From: Citrobacter sp. R56
Lineage (GTDB): Bacteria > Pseudomonadota > Gammaproteobacteria > Enterobacterales > Enterobacteriaceae
Assembly: GCF_016811995.1 (NCBI RefSeq)
Contig: NZ_CP069159.1
Coordinates: forward strand, 1,798,001 to 1,862,000
DNA length: 64,000 nucleotides
Direction: 5' to 3'
This document shows positions 17,975-26,000 of this stretch, piece after piece (positions within the stretch are counted from its first letter, which is position 1; every line of letters starts with the position of its first letter). The notes under the pieces are model-generated. The model saw only the letters and a list, made by a program, of their open reading frames with translations, had not been told where the DNA came from and made no database searches. A program made the position numbers and the translations under genes.

Positions 17975-18050
17975 AATCTACCTCATTGAAAAAGTGGGCA
18001 TCACCATAGCGGAGTAACGGCACAACCCCGTGAGGGTTGTGCCGCTGACA

Positions 18051-18998
18051 TTACTCGTCCACTCTGCCGTTTTTGGTCACGATATAGGTATCCACTGGCA
18101 CGAACTTCGGCTCAGCGTTTGGATCCATCGGTGGTTTGGTGGCAATAGCGTCAAGCAACATATCCAGCCCTGCTGCGCCGATAGCTTGCGGGTTCTGGGC
18201 GATTGATGCAGTCAATTCACCACGTTTAATCGAGTCACGCGCCTCGGGCGAGGCATCGGTTCCCACAACCATCACTTTGTCGAGTTTCCCGGCATTTTTT
18301 ACTGCCTGAACAACGCCCAGCGACATCACATCATTAGCGGAATAGATCGCGCGAACATCCGGATAGCGCTGCAAAATATTTGCTGTGACGTCCATCGCTT
18401 TCACGCGATCCCAGTCTCCGGGTTGGCTGGTGACGATAGTGACTTTCGGGCCGGTTTTGAGGCCGTTGCTCACACCTGTTTTACGGGTTTCACTGGCAAA
18501 ATAACCCGGTTTTCCTTCGATAATCGCGACTTTTCCACCTTCCTCGCCAAGTTGCTTAACGATGTATTTGCCCGCTTTTTCACCCAGTAACACGTTATCA
18601 GTACCGGTATAACCAACAATGCTGCCCCCTACGGAGCGTAACTGTGGAATATCAACCTTCTCATCAATATTGACGACGTAGATACCTTTCTTGTTGGCTT
18701 TGGCAATCGCGCGCACCAGACTGACTGGTGAGATCGGGGCGAGGGCGATCCCTTTGTAGTTTTTGTTTACTGCATCTTCGAGCAGACGTTGCTGACCCTG
18801 CGGATCGGCATCGCTGACAGGTGCAAAGAAATCGACGGTGACACCACGTTTTTGGGCCTCTTCCTCAACGCCTTGCTTTATTGAAAGGAAAAATGGATCT
18901 GACAGGGATTTCAGGATAACCGCAACATCAGCAGCCATAGCGGACTGCGACATAAGCGATAACAGTACGCAAGAGAGAGCAACGTTACGTAATTTCAT
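18051..18998 (-). CDS. Periplasmic sugar-binding protein, AlsB/RbsB family
   Basis: 315 residues with a signal peptide ending near SAMAA. The mature protein resembles E. coli D-allose-binding protein AlsB: VILKSLSDPFF, NKNYKGIALAPISPVSLV, KKGIYVVNIDEKVD, IIEGKPG, QPGDWDRVKAMDV and VVGTDASPEARDSI. It captures the sugar in the periplasm for the ABC importer. Divergence from AlsB and the absence of an AlsE-type epimerase mean that allose is only one possibility. Confidence 0.9.
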   Translation of the reverse strand: MKLRNVALSCVLLSLMSQSAMAADVAVILKSLSDPFFLSIKQGVEEEAQKRGVTVDFFAPVSDADPQGQQRLLEDAVNKNYKGIALAPISPVSLVRAIAKANKKGIYVVNIDEKVDIPQLRSVGGSIVGYTGTDNVLLGEKAGKYIVKQLGEEGGKVAIIEGKPGYFASETRKTGVSNGLKTGPKVTIVTSQPGDWDRVKAMDVTANILQRYPDVRAIYSANDVMSLGVVQAVKNAGKLDKVMVVGTDASPEARDSIKRGELTASIAQNPQAIGAAGLDMLLDAIATKPPMDPNAEPKFVPVDTYIVTKNGRVDE

Positions 18999-19036
18999 GG
19001 TGCATTCCTTTTATTATTGTTACGTTCAGGGTCGGT

Positions 19037-19702
19037 TTACAGAGATACAGCATCGTTAGGGGAGAAAATTTCCATTTCCAGCATCGCGCACAGGCAGTGG
19101 TAGACCACCAGCGTCATTTCCTGAATACGGTAGGTTTTTTCCGCAGGTAAACGAATGGGATAATTGGCGAGGTGAGCGAGTTCTCCTCCTTTACTTCCGG
19201 TGATAGCAATGGTTTCCATGCTACAGATTTCCGCGATGCGCACAGCATTGGCAACATTTGCCGCATTGCCGGAAGTGCTGAGCGCCAGTAGCATATCGCC
19301 GGGTTTGCCGTAGCCGTACACTTGCTGGGCGAAAACCATGTCGGCAGCGACATCATTAATAAATGCTGTGCTGAAGCTGGTATGGCTTACCAGTGAAATT
19401 GCTGGTAACGCCCCTTGTAGATGGTTGCTGAGGTAGTCACCTTGTTCTGGCCAGGCGGCGGTGATTTTTTCTTTCACGCTGTCAGGCAGTTGTCGCGGTA
19501 AGATAAACCCTTTCATCAATTCACCGACAATATGCTCACAGTCTGAGGCACTGCCGCCGTTGCCGCAGATCAACAGTTTTCCACCCTGGCGAAAACAGAC
19601 CAACAGACGTTCCAGGACGCTGACGATTGCAGTTTCGCACTCCTGCAGTGCGGGATTATCATTCATTGCCTGTTGCAGAATACGCTGCGTCACGTTTTTC
19701 AT
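19037..19702 (-). CDS. SIS-domain phosphosugar isomerase, GmhA/DiaA-like
   Basis: 221 residues. The start ATG at 19702 overlaps the stop of the kinase gene as ATGA, which is better than the GTG two codons earlier. A single SIS domain shows LLICGNGGSASDCEHIVGEL, LALSTSGNAANVANAV and YRIQEMTLVVYHCLCAMLE. This is the family of sedoheptulose-7-phosphate isomerase. The position that is usually His in RIQE-x-H (catalytic in GmhA) is Thr here. There is an insertion after GFILPRQL compared with E. coli GmhA. It probably isomerises the phosphosugar made by the kinase next to it. Confidence 0.82.
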   Translation of the reverse strand: MKNVTQRILQQAMNDNPALQECETAIVSVLERLLVCFRQGGKLLICGNGGSASDCEHIVGELMKGFILPRQLPDSVKEKITAAWPEQGDYLSNHLQGALPAISLVSHTSFSTAFINDVAADMVFAQQVYGYGKPGDMLLALSTSGNAANVANAVRIAEICSMETIAITGSKGGELAHLANYPIRLPAEKTYRIQEMTLVVYHCLCAMLEMEIFSPNDAVSL

Positions 19703-20688
19703 GCGCACACCGCCTGATCGTTGATAGCCACGGCCAGTGCGGCATAATCGCCTACATTGTCACCAAGCTTTGCCGCGACCACCTGGCACTCCGCCAATGA
19801 TGAGGGGAGGCATTCACGGGAGAGTATCGCGCTGGCGGCTGGCCATAACAGGTCCTGGCAGCGGGTGAAAATACCGCCGATCACGATGACCTGTGGGTTA
19901 AGAATATCGATGATAATGGCCAGGCCTTTGCCCAGAGATTCGCCACTGAGACGATAGATTTCCCGAGCCAGCTCATCACCTTCCCGCGCCGCGTCGGCAA
20001 CGATGCGCGCATCCAGATGTTCGAGATCATGGGCATTGGGGCAAAATGCCACGGGCTGACCAACCTGGAATTTCTCGTACACTTTGCTCTTTGCTAACTG
20101 CGCAATACCGCCGCCGCTGCAAAATCCTTCAAAAGACCCCATTTTTCCGTAACCCACCGGTCCATGCTCCGCCAGGCGAATATGGCCCACTTCGCCAGCC
20201 ATGTCGTTACTGCCGGAATAGAGTTTTCCATTAAGGATCAGACCCGCGCCCAGCCCCGTGCCAAAGGTTAAAAACACCGCGTTTTCATAGCCGCGAGCTG
20301 CGCCAAATCGCCATTCCGCAAGAGTGCAAGCGTTGGCATCATTTTGTAATTTTACGGGCACATTAAAACGATTTTGCAGAATATTAACGATGGCAATGTT
20401 ATCCCAGCCAATCAAATTTGGCGGCGATAAAATAAGGCCTTCTTTAACATTTAACGGACCACCACAGCTGATGCCAATAGCATCTATCTGCTTTTCAGTT
20501 AACGCATTTCGACGCAATAGTTCGCTGATGGATAAAATGATTTCGCCAATTATTCTATCCACATAAATGCTTTCGCCAGTGTTGAAAACATGCTTATCAA
20601 TAAGTGTAAGCTCGTTTTCTGTAATAGCCCCAAGGGAGATTGCGCATTTTGTTCCACCGATATCCACGCCGATGATTTTCTGGTTCAT
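19699..20688 (-). CDS. ROK family sugar kinase
   Basis: 329 residues. The ATP site IGVDIGGTKCAISLG opens the protein and FLTFGTGLGAGLILNGK follows the DANA-type motif NDANACTLAEW. The usual zinc motif of ROK proteins (CxCGxxGC) is replaced by GYGKMGSFEGFCSGGG, as in one kinase subfamily. No helix-turn-helix is present, so it is an enzyme. It is the first gene of the operon and is translationally coupled to the SIS isomerase. It likely phosphorylates the sugar imported by the ABC system. Confidence 0.87.
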   Translation of the reverse strand: MNQKIIGVDIGGTKCAISLGAITENELTLIDKHVFNTGESIYVDRIIGEIILSISELLRRNALTEKQIDAIGISCGGPLNVKEGLILSPPNLIGWDNIAIVNILQNRFNVPVKLQNDANACTLAEWRFGAARGYENAVFLTFGTGLGAGLILNGKLYSGSNDMAGEVGHIRLAEHGPVGYGKMGSFEGFCSGGGIAQLAKSKVYEKFQVGQPVAFCPNAHDLEHLDARIVADAAREGDELAREIYRLSGESLGKGLAIIIDILNPQVIVIGGIFTRCQDLLWPAASAILSRECLPSSLAECQVVAAKLGDNVGDYAALAVAINDQAVCA

Positions 20689-20781
20689 ATAGCCTCAGGA
20701 AAATAAAAGTTAGCTGACTATCAGCCCGCGTAAACGGTGGCTAACAGGGACAATTGGCAGGATTTATAGCGCAAACAAAAT

Positions 20782-20806
20782 AGTTGGTAAACTTGATTTA
20801 CTAACT
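20782..20806. promoter_or_regulatory. Candidate operator of the ROK repressor
   Basis: A 25-bp near-palindrome with arms AGTTGGTAAA and ATTTACTAACT, mismatched at only two pairs, centred 106 bases upstream of the kinase start. Position and form fit an operator for the divergent NagC-type regulator. Confidence 0.6.
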
Positions 20807-20828
20807 CATGCGTGTTTTTTTAGCAATG

Positions 20829-20844
20829 TGTGATAAACTTCACA
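20829..20844. promoter_or_regulatory. CRP binding site
   Basis: TGTGATAAACTTCACA matches the CRP consensus TGTGA-N6-TCACA in every conserved base. It lies 23 bases from the operator-like palindrome, in the intergenic region shared by the kinase operon and the ROK regulator. Confidence 0.75.
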
Positions 20845-21059
20845 TCCGTGAATTGTGAAATTTAATTTATATATCTATCAGTATGTTGAGTCATTATTGT
20901 TTATAATCTTACGATACTTTCAATGATCCACCAATGAACAAAATTGATGGTGGGCATCGCAATACGCAAGGATCCAGGGAAGATTACAATCCGCACCAGT
21001 GTGGTATTGTGACTGCTTAACGACGATTCTCTTGTCATGAACAGAAAGGGTATCCCTTA

Positions 21060-22289
21060 ATGAATAAGAAAAAAGGACTTAATATCAACGACGTAAGGGA
21101 GACTAATCGACTGTCTGTTTTACGCTTGCTGGCGACCAACAAAATGATGTCTCGCGCTGAGCTTGCCCGACACACGGGATTAACCAAGATGACGCTATCG
21201 AATCTTATCCAGGATATGATTGCTGAAAATCTGGTTGCGGAATCACAACAGCTCCCTGACGATTATCAGACGGGACGTAAACCTGTCTTGTTAATGATTT
21301 CACCAGATTCCCCCTGTATTCTTGGCGTGCTGATCCGCAGGGATGTATTAACCACGGTGATTGGCGATCTTACCGGGAATGTTATTTATAAAAATACCGC
21401 TGAGTATCCTGCTGAACTGAATAATGACACCCTCAAAAAATTAATATCAGAGCAGTATACATTGGCATTGAAGCATACTTCACGACGAGTGATCGGTACT
21501 GGAATATCTTCTATCGGACCGCTTGATGAAAATGAAGGGGTTCTTTTACATCCACCTGAATTTGGTAGCGTTTATCATTTCAATGCGGTGAAAGTGATTG
21601 GTGAGCTAACAGAAGCACCGGTATTTCTAATTAATGATGCTAATGCCGCAGCACTGGCAGAAAAACTTTACGGAATTGGGAAGGGGTGTGCAAATTATAT
21701 TTATGTGCATCTGATGAATGGTATCGGGGCCGGTCTGGTGCTGAATGGAAGAATACATACCGGTAATGTCGGGCAAGGTGGTGAAATTGGTCATACGTCG
21801 ATTAACTTCGAAGGACCGTTCTGCTCTTGCGGCAATCGTGGTTGCCTAGATTACTATACCAATATTCATAATTTGAGAAAGCGCATCACTATGCAAGCCG
21901 GGCTGAATTCCGAATCGCGGCTTGTTCAGCAGGATGCGCCTACGCTGGCTGATATTATTGATGCTGCTCATCAGAAGGATCAACTGGCCGTTAGCGTGCT
22001 GGATGAGTTCTGCCGGTATCTGACATGGTCGCTGATCAACACGCTGTCATTGATCGATAGCGATTTTATTATTATCGGTTATGAGAAAAATGTTGCGGGT
22101 GGTTTGATCGAAGAGACGTTGATGCTGAATATCAATAACGCACCTGGCTTTAATGAAAATAGAAAGGTGTCGATTGTTCATTCTGTCTTCGGTGCCAGTG
22201 CGCCGTTGATTGGGGCAATTGCGGTGATCAGTGAACATGTTTTCAGCGGTCAGATTAAACTGACTCCCGGAGTAACATCGCAGCATTGA
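21060..22289 (+). CDS. ROK family transcriptional repressor (NagC/XylR type)
   Basis: 409 residues. An N-terminal winged helix (NRLSVLRLLATN, then MSRAELARHTGLTKMTLSNLI) is joined to a ROK sugar-sensing domain with HLMNGIGAGLVLNGR and the zinc site GHTSINFEGPFCSCGNRGCLDYY. It is divergent from the kinase-SIS-ABC operon and should repress it until the sugar or sugar phosphate binds. The 370-base gap between them carries a CRP site and a palindromic operator. Its 3' end abuts a tRNA-Asn unit. Confidence 0.88.
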   Translation: MNKKKGLNINDVRETNRLSVLRLLATNKMMSRAELARHTGLTKMTLSNLIQDMIAENLVAESQQLPDDYQTGRKPVLLMISPDSPCILGVLIRRDVLTTVIGDLTGNVIYKNTAEYPAELNNDTLKKLISEQYTLALKHTSRRVIGTGISSIGPLDENEGVLLHPPEFGSVYHFNAVKVIGELTEAPVFLINDANAAALAEKLYGIGKGCANYIYVHLMNGIGAGLVLNGRIHTGNVGQGGEIGHTSINFEGPFCSCGNRGCLDYYTNIHNLRKRITMQAGLNSESRLVQQDAPTLADIIDAAHQKDQLAVSVLDEFCRYLTWSLINTLSLIDSDFIIIGYEKNVAGGLIEETLMLNINNAPGFNENRKVSIVHSVFGASAPLIGAIAVISEHVFSGQIKLTPGVTSQH

Positions 22290-22305
22290 TTATCAGACAG
22301 AAAGC

Positions 22306-22333
22306 AAAAAGCCCGCTAAAAAGCGGGCTTTTC
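22306..22333 (-). terminator. Terminator of tRNA-Asn copy 3 and of the ROK regulator
   Basis: The same AAAAAGCCCGC/GCGGGCTTTT hairpin as at copy 1. Convergent between the plus-strand regulator and the minus-strand tRNA, with T-tracts on both strands. Confidence 0.85.
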
Positions 22334-22339
22334 TAAATT

Positions 22340-22415
22340 TGGCTCCTCTGACTGGACTCGAACCAGTGACATACGGATTAACAGTCCGCCGTTCTACCGA
22401 CTGAACTACAGAGGA
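22340..22415 (-). tRNA. tRNA-Asn (GTT), copy 3
   Basis: 76 bases, same sequence as the other copies, anticodon GTT, encoded CCA. It lies upstream of nac, the position of asnV in E. coli, but its 3' flank resembles the end of cbl. Confidence 0.97.
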
Positions 22416-22433
22416 ATCGTGTGAACGAGGCGC

Positions 22434-22462
22434 ATATTAGCGGCGCGAGTTTGGGTTGTCAA
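22434..22462 (-). promoter_or_regulatory. Promoter of tRNA-Asn copy 3
   Basis: Minus-strand TTGACA, 17-base spacer, TAATAT. Nearly the same arrangement as copy 1. Confidence 0.8.
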
Positions 22463-22537
22463 AGGGTGAAATACGATTTCGCGTTCGTTTGCTGACAAAA
22501 TCAACAAAGCGATGCTCTTTCGGGCAGTTTCCCATTT

Positions 22538-22554
22538 TGCCCTGATCTGGTGCG
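22538..22554. promoter_or_regulatory. Candidate NtrC binding site upstream of nac
   Basis: TGCCCT-N5-GGTGCG matches 9 of 12 conserved positions of the NtrC site TGCACC-N5-GGTGCA. It is about 130 bases upstream of the sigma-54 promoter, a normal enhancer distance for nac. Confidence 0.55.
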
Positions 22555-22669
22555 CTTTTACCTGTGATGGAGCAGAACACCATGACCGATTGGGTTTATA
22601 AGAATGTCATGAAGGAATAATGACTTGTTTAACAACCCATTAGAGTGCGTGTCGTCGATTGATAGAAAC

Positions 22670-22685
22670 TGGCAAGCATCTTGCA
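22670..22685 (+). promoter_or_regulatory. Sigma-54 promoter of nac
   Basis: TGGCAAGCATCTTGCA has the -24 GG and -12 GC exactly 10 bases apart, matching the RpoN consensus. nac is a known NtrC/RpoN-dependent gene. Confidence 0.85.
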
Positions 22686-22742
22686 AAATCTTCTGAAACA
22701 CGGTTGCCAGCACCAGGGCTGGCGTTCCGGACAGGAGGCAAA

Positions 22743-23660
22743 ATGAACTTCAGACGGCTGAAATATTTCGTAAAAATCGTCGATATTGGTAGCCTGACTC
22801 AGGCTGCTGAAGTGCTGCATATCGCGCAACCTGCACTTAGCCAGCAGGTCGCAACGCTGGAAGGGGAACTGGATCAGCAACTGTTGATTCGAACCAAGCG
22901 GGGCGTAACGCCTACTGAGGCTGGAAAAATTCTCTATACGCATGCACGGACGATACTCCGCCAGTGCGAGCAAGCCCATCTGGCGGTGAATAACGCCGGC
23001 CAGACCCTCAGTGGGCAGGTGTCTATTGGTCTTGCTCCAGGGACCGCTGCCTCTTCTATAACCATGCCGCTGCTTCAGGCGGTGCGCGCCGAGTTACCCG
23101 AGGTACTGGTCTACTTACATGAAAATAGTGGGGCAGTACTGAACGACAAACTGCTTAACGGCCAACTGGATATGGCTGTGCTGTATGAACGCTCCCCGAT
23201 CGCCGGTATTACCAGTCAGCCTTTGCTCAAGGAAGATCTGTTCCTGGTGGGAACCTGTGATTGCCCCGGGCAGAGTGTCGATTTAACGGCGGTTGCTGAG
23301 ATGAATCTGTTCCTTCCACGGGACTACAGCGCGGTTCGCCTGCGTGTGGATGAAGCGTTTTCGCTACGCCGCCTGATGCTGAAAGTGATTGGTGAGATTG
23401 AATCTATCGCAACATTAACGGCGGCAATTGCCAGCGGAATGGGAGTAACAGTGTTACCGGAGTCGGCAGCCCGCGCTCTGAGCAGTGCGGCAAATGGCTG
23501 GATGGCCCGTATTACAACACCTTCTATGAGCTTACATTTGTCGCTGAATACGCAGGCCAAAGGGAGCTTGTCACCTCAGGCTCAGGCGGTAAAAGAGATT
23601 TTGATGTCTCTGGTGAGCCATCCAACTCTGGAAAATCGGGAATTGTTGCTGGTGAGTTAA
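22743..23660 (+). CDS. nac: LysR-type nitrogen assimilation control protein Nac
   Basis: 305 residues from the ATG at 22743, with GGAGG 4 bases upstream. The N-terminal helix-turn-helix MNFRRLKYFVKIVDIGSL is the same as in E. coli Nac, and IESIATLTAAIASGMGV is conserved. Nac couples nitrogen limitation signalled by NtrC to sigma-70 genes. The frame is open further upstream but that part contains the RpoN promoter. It precedes cbl, as in E. coli. Confidence 0.96.
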   Translation: MNFRRLKYFVKIVDIGSLTQAAEVLHIAQPALSQQVATLEGELDQQLLIRTKRGVTPTEAGKILYTHARTILRQCEQAHLAVNNAGQTLSGQVSIGLAPGTAASSITMPLLQAVRAELPEVLVYLHENSGAVLNDKLLNGQLDMAVLYERSPIAGITSQPLLKEDLFLVGTCDCPGQSVDLTAVAEMNLFLPRDYSAVRLRVDEAFSLRRLMLKVIGEIESIATLTAAIASGMGVTVLPESAARALSSAANGWMARITTPSMSLHLSLNTQAKGSLSPQAQAVKEILMSLVSHPTLENRELLLVS

Positions 23661-23760
23661 GCGTTATTCCTCAGTGGAATAAGATGCGGGTTTTTATTAT
23701 TTGTTATGCCGGGCATCAGACTTTAACAATAGCGTAATGTCTGATGTTTCGGAGCGAAGA

Positions 23761-24711
23761 GTGAATTTTCAGCAACTAAAAATAATCCGCGAGGCGGCCC
23801 GTCAGGACTATAACCTGACGGAAGTGGCCAATATGCTCTATACCTCTCAGTCGGGCGTGAGTCGGCATATTCGTGAACTTGAGGACGAGCTGGGCATCGA
23901 GATTTTCATCCGGCGCGGTAAACGTCTGCTCGGAATGACGGAACCCGGCAAAGCGCTGCTGGTGATCGCCGAGCGGATTCTCAATGAAGCCAGTAATGTT
24001 CGCCGGCTTGCTGATTTGTTTACCAACGACACCTCCGGTGTTTTAACGATTGCCACCACGCACACCCAGGCGCGATACAGTCTGCCCGAAGTCATCAAAG
24101 CTTTCCGTGAATTGTTCCCGGAAGTTCGCCTGGAGCTCATTCAGGGAACACCGCAAGAGATTGAAGGGTTGTTGTATAGCGGCGGAGCCGACATAGGGAT
24201 TGCCAGTGAGCGGTTAAGTAACGACCCTCAGTTAGTTGCGTTCCCCTGGTTTCGCTGGTATCACAGTCTGTTGGTGCCTCGTGATCACCCACTTATACAC
24301 TCCTTACCCTTAACGCTGGAGTCAATTGCACACTGGCCGTTGATCACATACAGACAAGGAATTACCGGGCGCTCCCGCATTGATGAAGCTTTTACTCGCA
24401 AAGGACTACTCCCTGATATCGTCCTGAGCGCTCAGGATTCGGATGTGATTAAAACCTACGTGGGACTGGGGTTGGGGATAGGTCTGGTGGCAGAGCAATC
24501 AAGTGGTGAGCAGGAAGAGGGGGCGCTGACACGTCTCGATACCCGACATTTATTTGATGCCAATACGGTTTGGCTCGGTCTGAAACGCGGACAGTTACAG
24601 CGTAATTACGTCTGGCGTTTCATTGAGTTATGTAATGCAGGGTTGTCAGTTGAGGATATTAAGCGACAGGTGATGGAATCAGACGAGAGTATCATCGATT
24701 ATCAGATATAA
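23761..24711 (+). CDS. cbl: LysR-type regulator Cbl of sulfonate/sulfur utilisation genes
   Basis: 316 residues starting at the GTG at 23761, with GGAG 6 bases upstream. This gives the same N-terminus, MNFQQLKIIREAARQDYN, as E. coli Cbl. The winged helix (VANMLYTSQSGVSRHIRELE) and effector domain follow. Cbl activates alkanesulfonate and taurine genes when sulfate is scarce. The stop codon runs directly into a fragment of a tRNA-Asn-type terminator, which marks a rearrangement boundary. Confidence 0.95.
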   Translation: MNFQQLKIIREAARQDYNLTEVANMLYTSQSGVSRHIRELEDELGIEIFIRRGKRLLGMTEPGKALLVIAERILNEASNVRRLADLFTNDTSGVLTIATTHTQARYSLPEVIKAFRELFPEVRLELIQGTPQEIEGLLYSGGADIGIASERLSNDPQLVAFPWFRWYHSLLVPRDHPLIHSLPLTLESIAHWPLITYRQGITGRSRIDEAFTRKGLLPDIVLSAQDSDVIKTYVGLGLGIGLVAEQSSGEQEEGALTRLDTRHLFDANTVWLGLKRGQLQRNYVWRFIELCNAGLSVEDIKRQVMESDESIIDYQI

Positions 24712-24728
24712 AGCAAAAAGCCCGCTAA
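24710..24728. repeat. Half of a tRNA-Asn terminator, island boundary
   Basis: AAAGCAAAAAGCCCGCTAA is the left half of the hairpin found beside tRNA-Asn copies 1 and 3. The right half and the tRNA are missing, replaced by unrelated sequence. In E. coli a tRNA-Asn lies at this place after cbl. Confidence 0.75.
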
Positions 24729-24940
24729 GAAGGATTACCCGCTACAATCGCAGGCATTTCCTGTCTTCACGGTGAGGTCTGACGCCGCCGGGATGACGCG
24801 GCTTCAGGTCTGGTTGTAAAACACGTCGATGCAGGAAAAGCACATCCGGGATATTCCTCTGGTATCCCGTTGTTGATGTTTAATTCTTCGCCGCCAGAAG
24901 CGGCGTGTGAAGAAAAACGTAAACTCATTGCTTACTGCTA

Positions 24941-25990
24941 CTACTCCAGCGCATCCCACTTCTCTAGTAGCTCCCCAGGAATTTCATTGATCACTTCAGA
25001 AAACCTTTTTCCGACCAGCCGTTCTGCCTGGCGCAATAATGGGATCGTCGGACTGCTCGGCTCACTGTTTTCAAACCAACGGCGGATGATCCGCAGGCGT
25101 GTCAGCGCATCGTTGCGATCGCGGATCGGTCCGGAGTCCGCGCTGTCCGTTGCGGCTATTTCCGCAGGGATGCCCACCAATGCGGGAGAAGGTGATGCCA
25201 GCATCGGTTCAATGCCAGGTATGATGGTTGAGTCTGGCTGAACAATCGGTGTTTCTGGCAGAGTGATCTCCGGCGTGGTGGTCTGTATCACCCCCGGCAA
25301 CAGAGCCAAAAGTTGTTGCAGGCGGGAAAAATCCGGGGCCAGATCGTGCAGTGTCTCCCTGGACCATCGTTGCAGTTGTTTCGTCGTCTCCATCGCCCGT
25401 CGAAAGGCTTCAAGAGGCAGCATGCCACGAGCTTCCAGGTCGGCCAGTTGCTGGCGTACCGATTCCGGTGCGAGCGCATCTGCCGGACGTGGTGCGGACA
25501 TCGCGCGCTCCACATCCCGTACCTGAAGACGCATGGCTGCACTATTTGATAGTGCAATGCTGCGGATATCCGCCATCACACCTTCGGGATCCAGCAGCGC
25601 CGACAGCGCATTACTGCGTGCCACTACCGCATCTTCGATTGTGGTTTCCTGCCCGGCAAGAAGCTGCGGGTGGATGGCGTCAGGATAAGTGGAACAAAGA
25701 TTTTCCATCAGCGTGAGTGCTTCCGCCAGCCCCTGAGTTCCAGCCTGTTGGATACGGCAGCGCAGTAATACCACCAGTACGCGAATATCTTTGCTGCGTG
25801 CCAGCAGGCGACGGGCATCCCGCTCCAGCTCCGCCCAGTTAACGGTTTCCGGTGAACTGATAAAATCGCCATACTGGGCTTCCGCCCGGGGGGCTGCACG
25901 GGTGAACAACAGCAGATATTCCGGGTCATACTCCAGATCGGGACCGCACGGGAGTCCCGCAGAAACAGGTTCAGACAGGGATCTATCCAT
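24941..25990 (-). CDS. tssA: Type VI secretion protein TssA (ImpA domain)
   Basis: 349 residues. The N-terminal ImpA_N domain is seen in SAGLPCGPDLEYDPEYLLL, SPETVNWAELERDARRLL and KDIRVLVVLLRC, followed by a proline-rich linker and a short C-terminal helical part ending at PGELLEKWDALE. TssA caps and primes the sheath during assembly. It starts 10 bases after tssG on the same strand. No other T6SS genes follow it, since the sequence runs into the island edge. Confidence 0.85.
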   Translation of the reverse strand: MDRSLSEPVSAGLPCGPDLEYDPEYLLLFTRAAPRAEAQYGDFISSPETVNWAELERDARRLLARSKDIRVLVVLLRCRIQQAGTQGLAEALTLMENLCSTYPDAIHPQLLAGQETTIEDAVVARSNALSALLDPEGVMADIRSIALSNSAAMRLQVRDVERAMSAPRPADALAPESVRQQLADLEARGMLPLEAFRRAMETTKQLQRWSRETLHDLAPDFSRLQQLLALLPGVIQTTTPEITLPETPIVQPDSTIIPGIEPMLASPSPALVGIPAEIAATDSADSGPIRDRNDALTRLRIIRRWFENSEPSSPTIPLLRQAERLVGKRFSEVINEIPGELLEKWDALE

Positions 25991-26000
25991 AAAGCGGCCC

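Noticed and set aside
22582..22620. 12-codon leader peptide (MTDWVYKNVMKE) before nac
   Set aside because: It lies upstream of the sigma-54 promoter, so it would not be on the nac transcript, and no attenuator structure was seen.
24870..25241. Plus-strand open frame over the end of tssA
   Set aside because: Shadow of tssA, whose minus-strand product matches the ImpA family.
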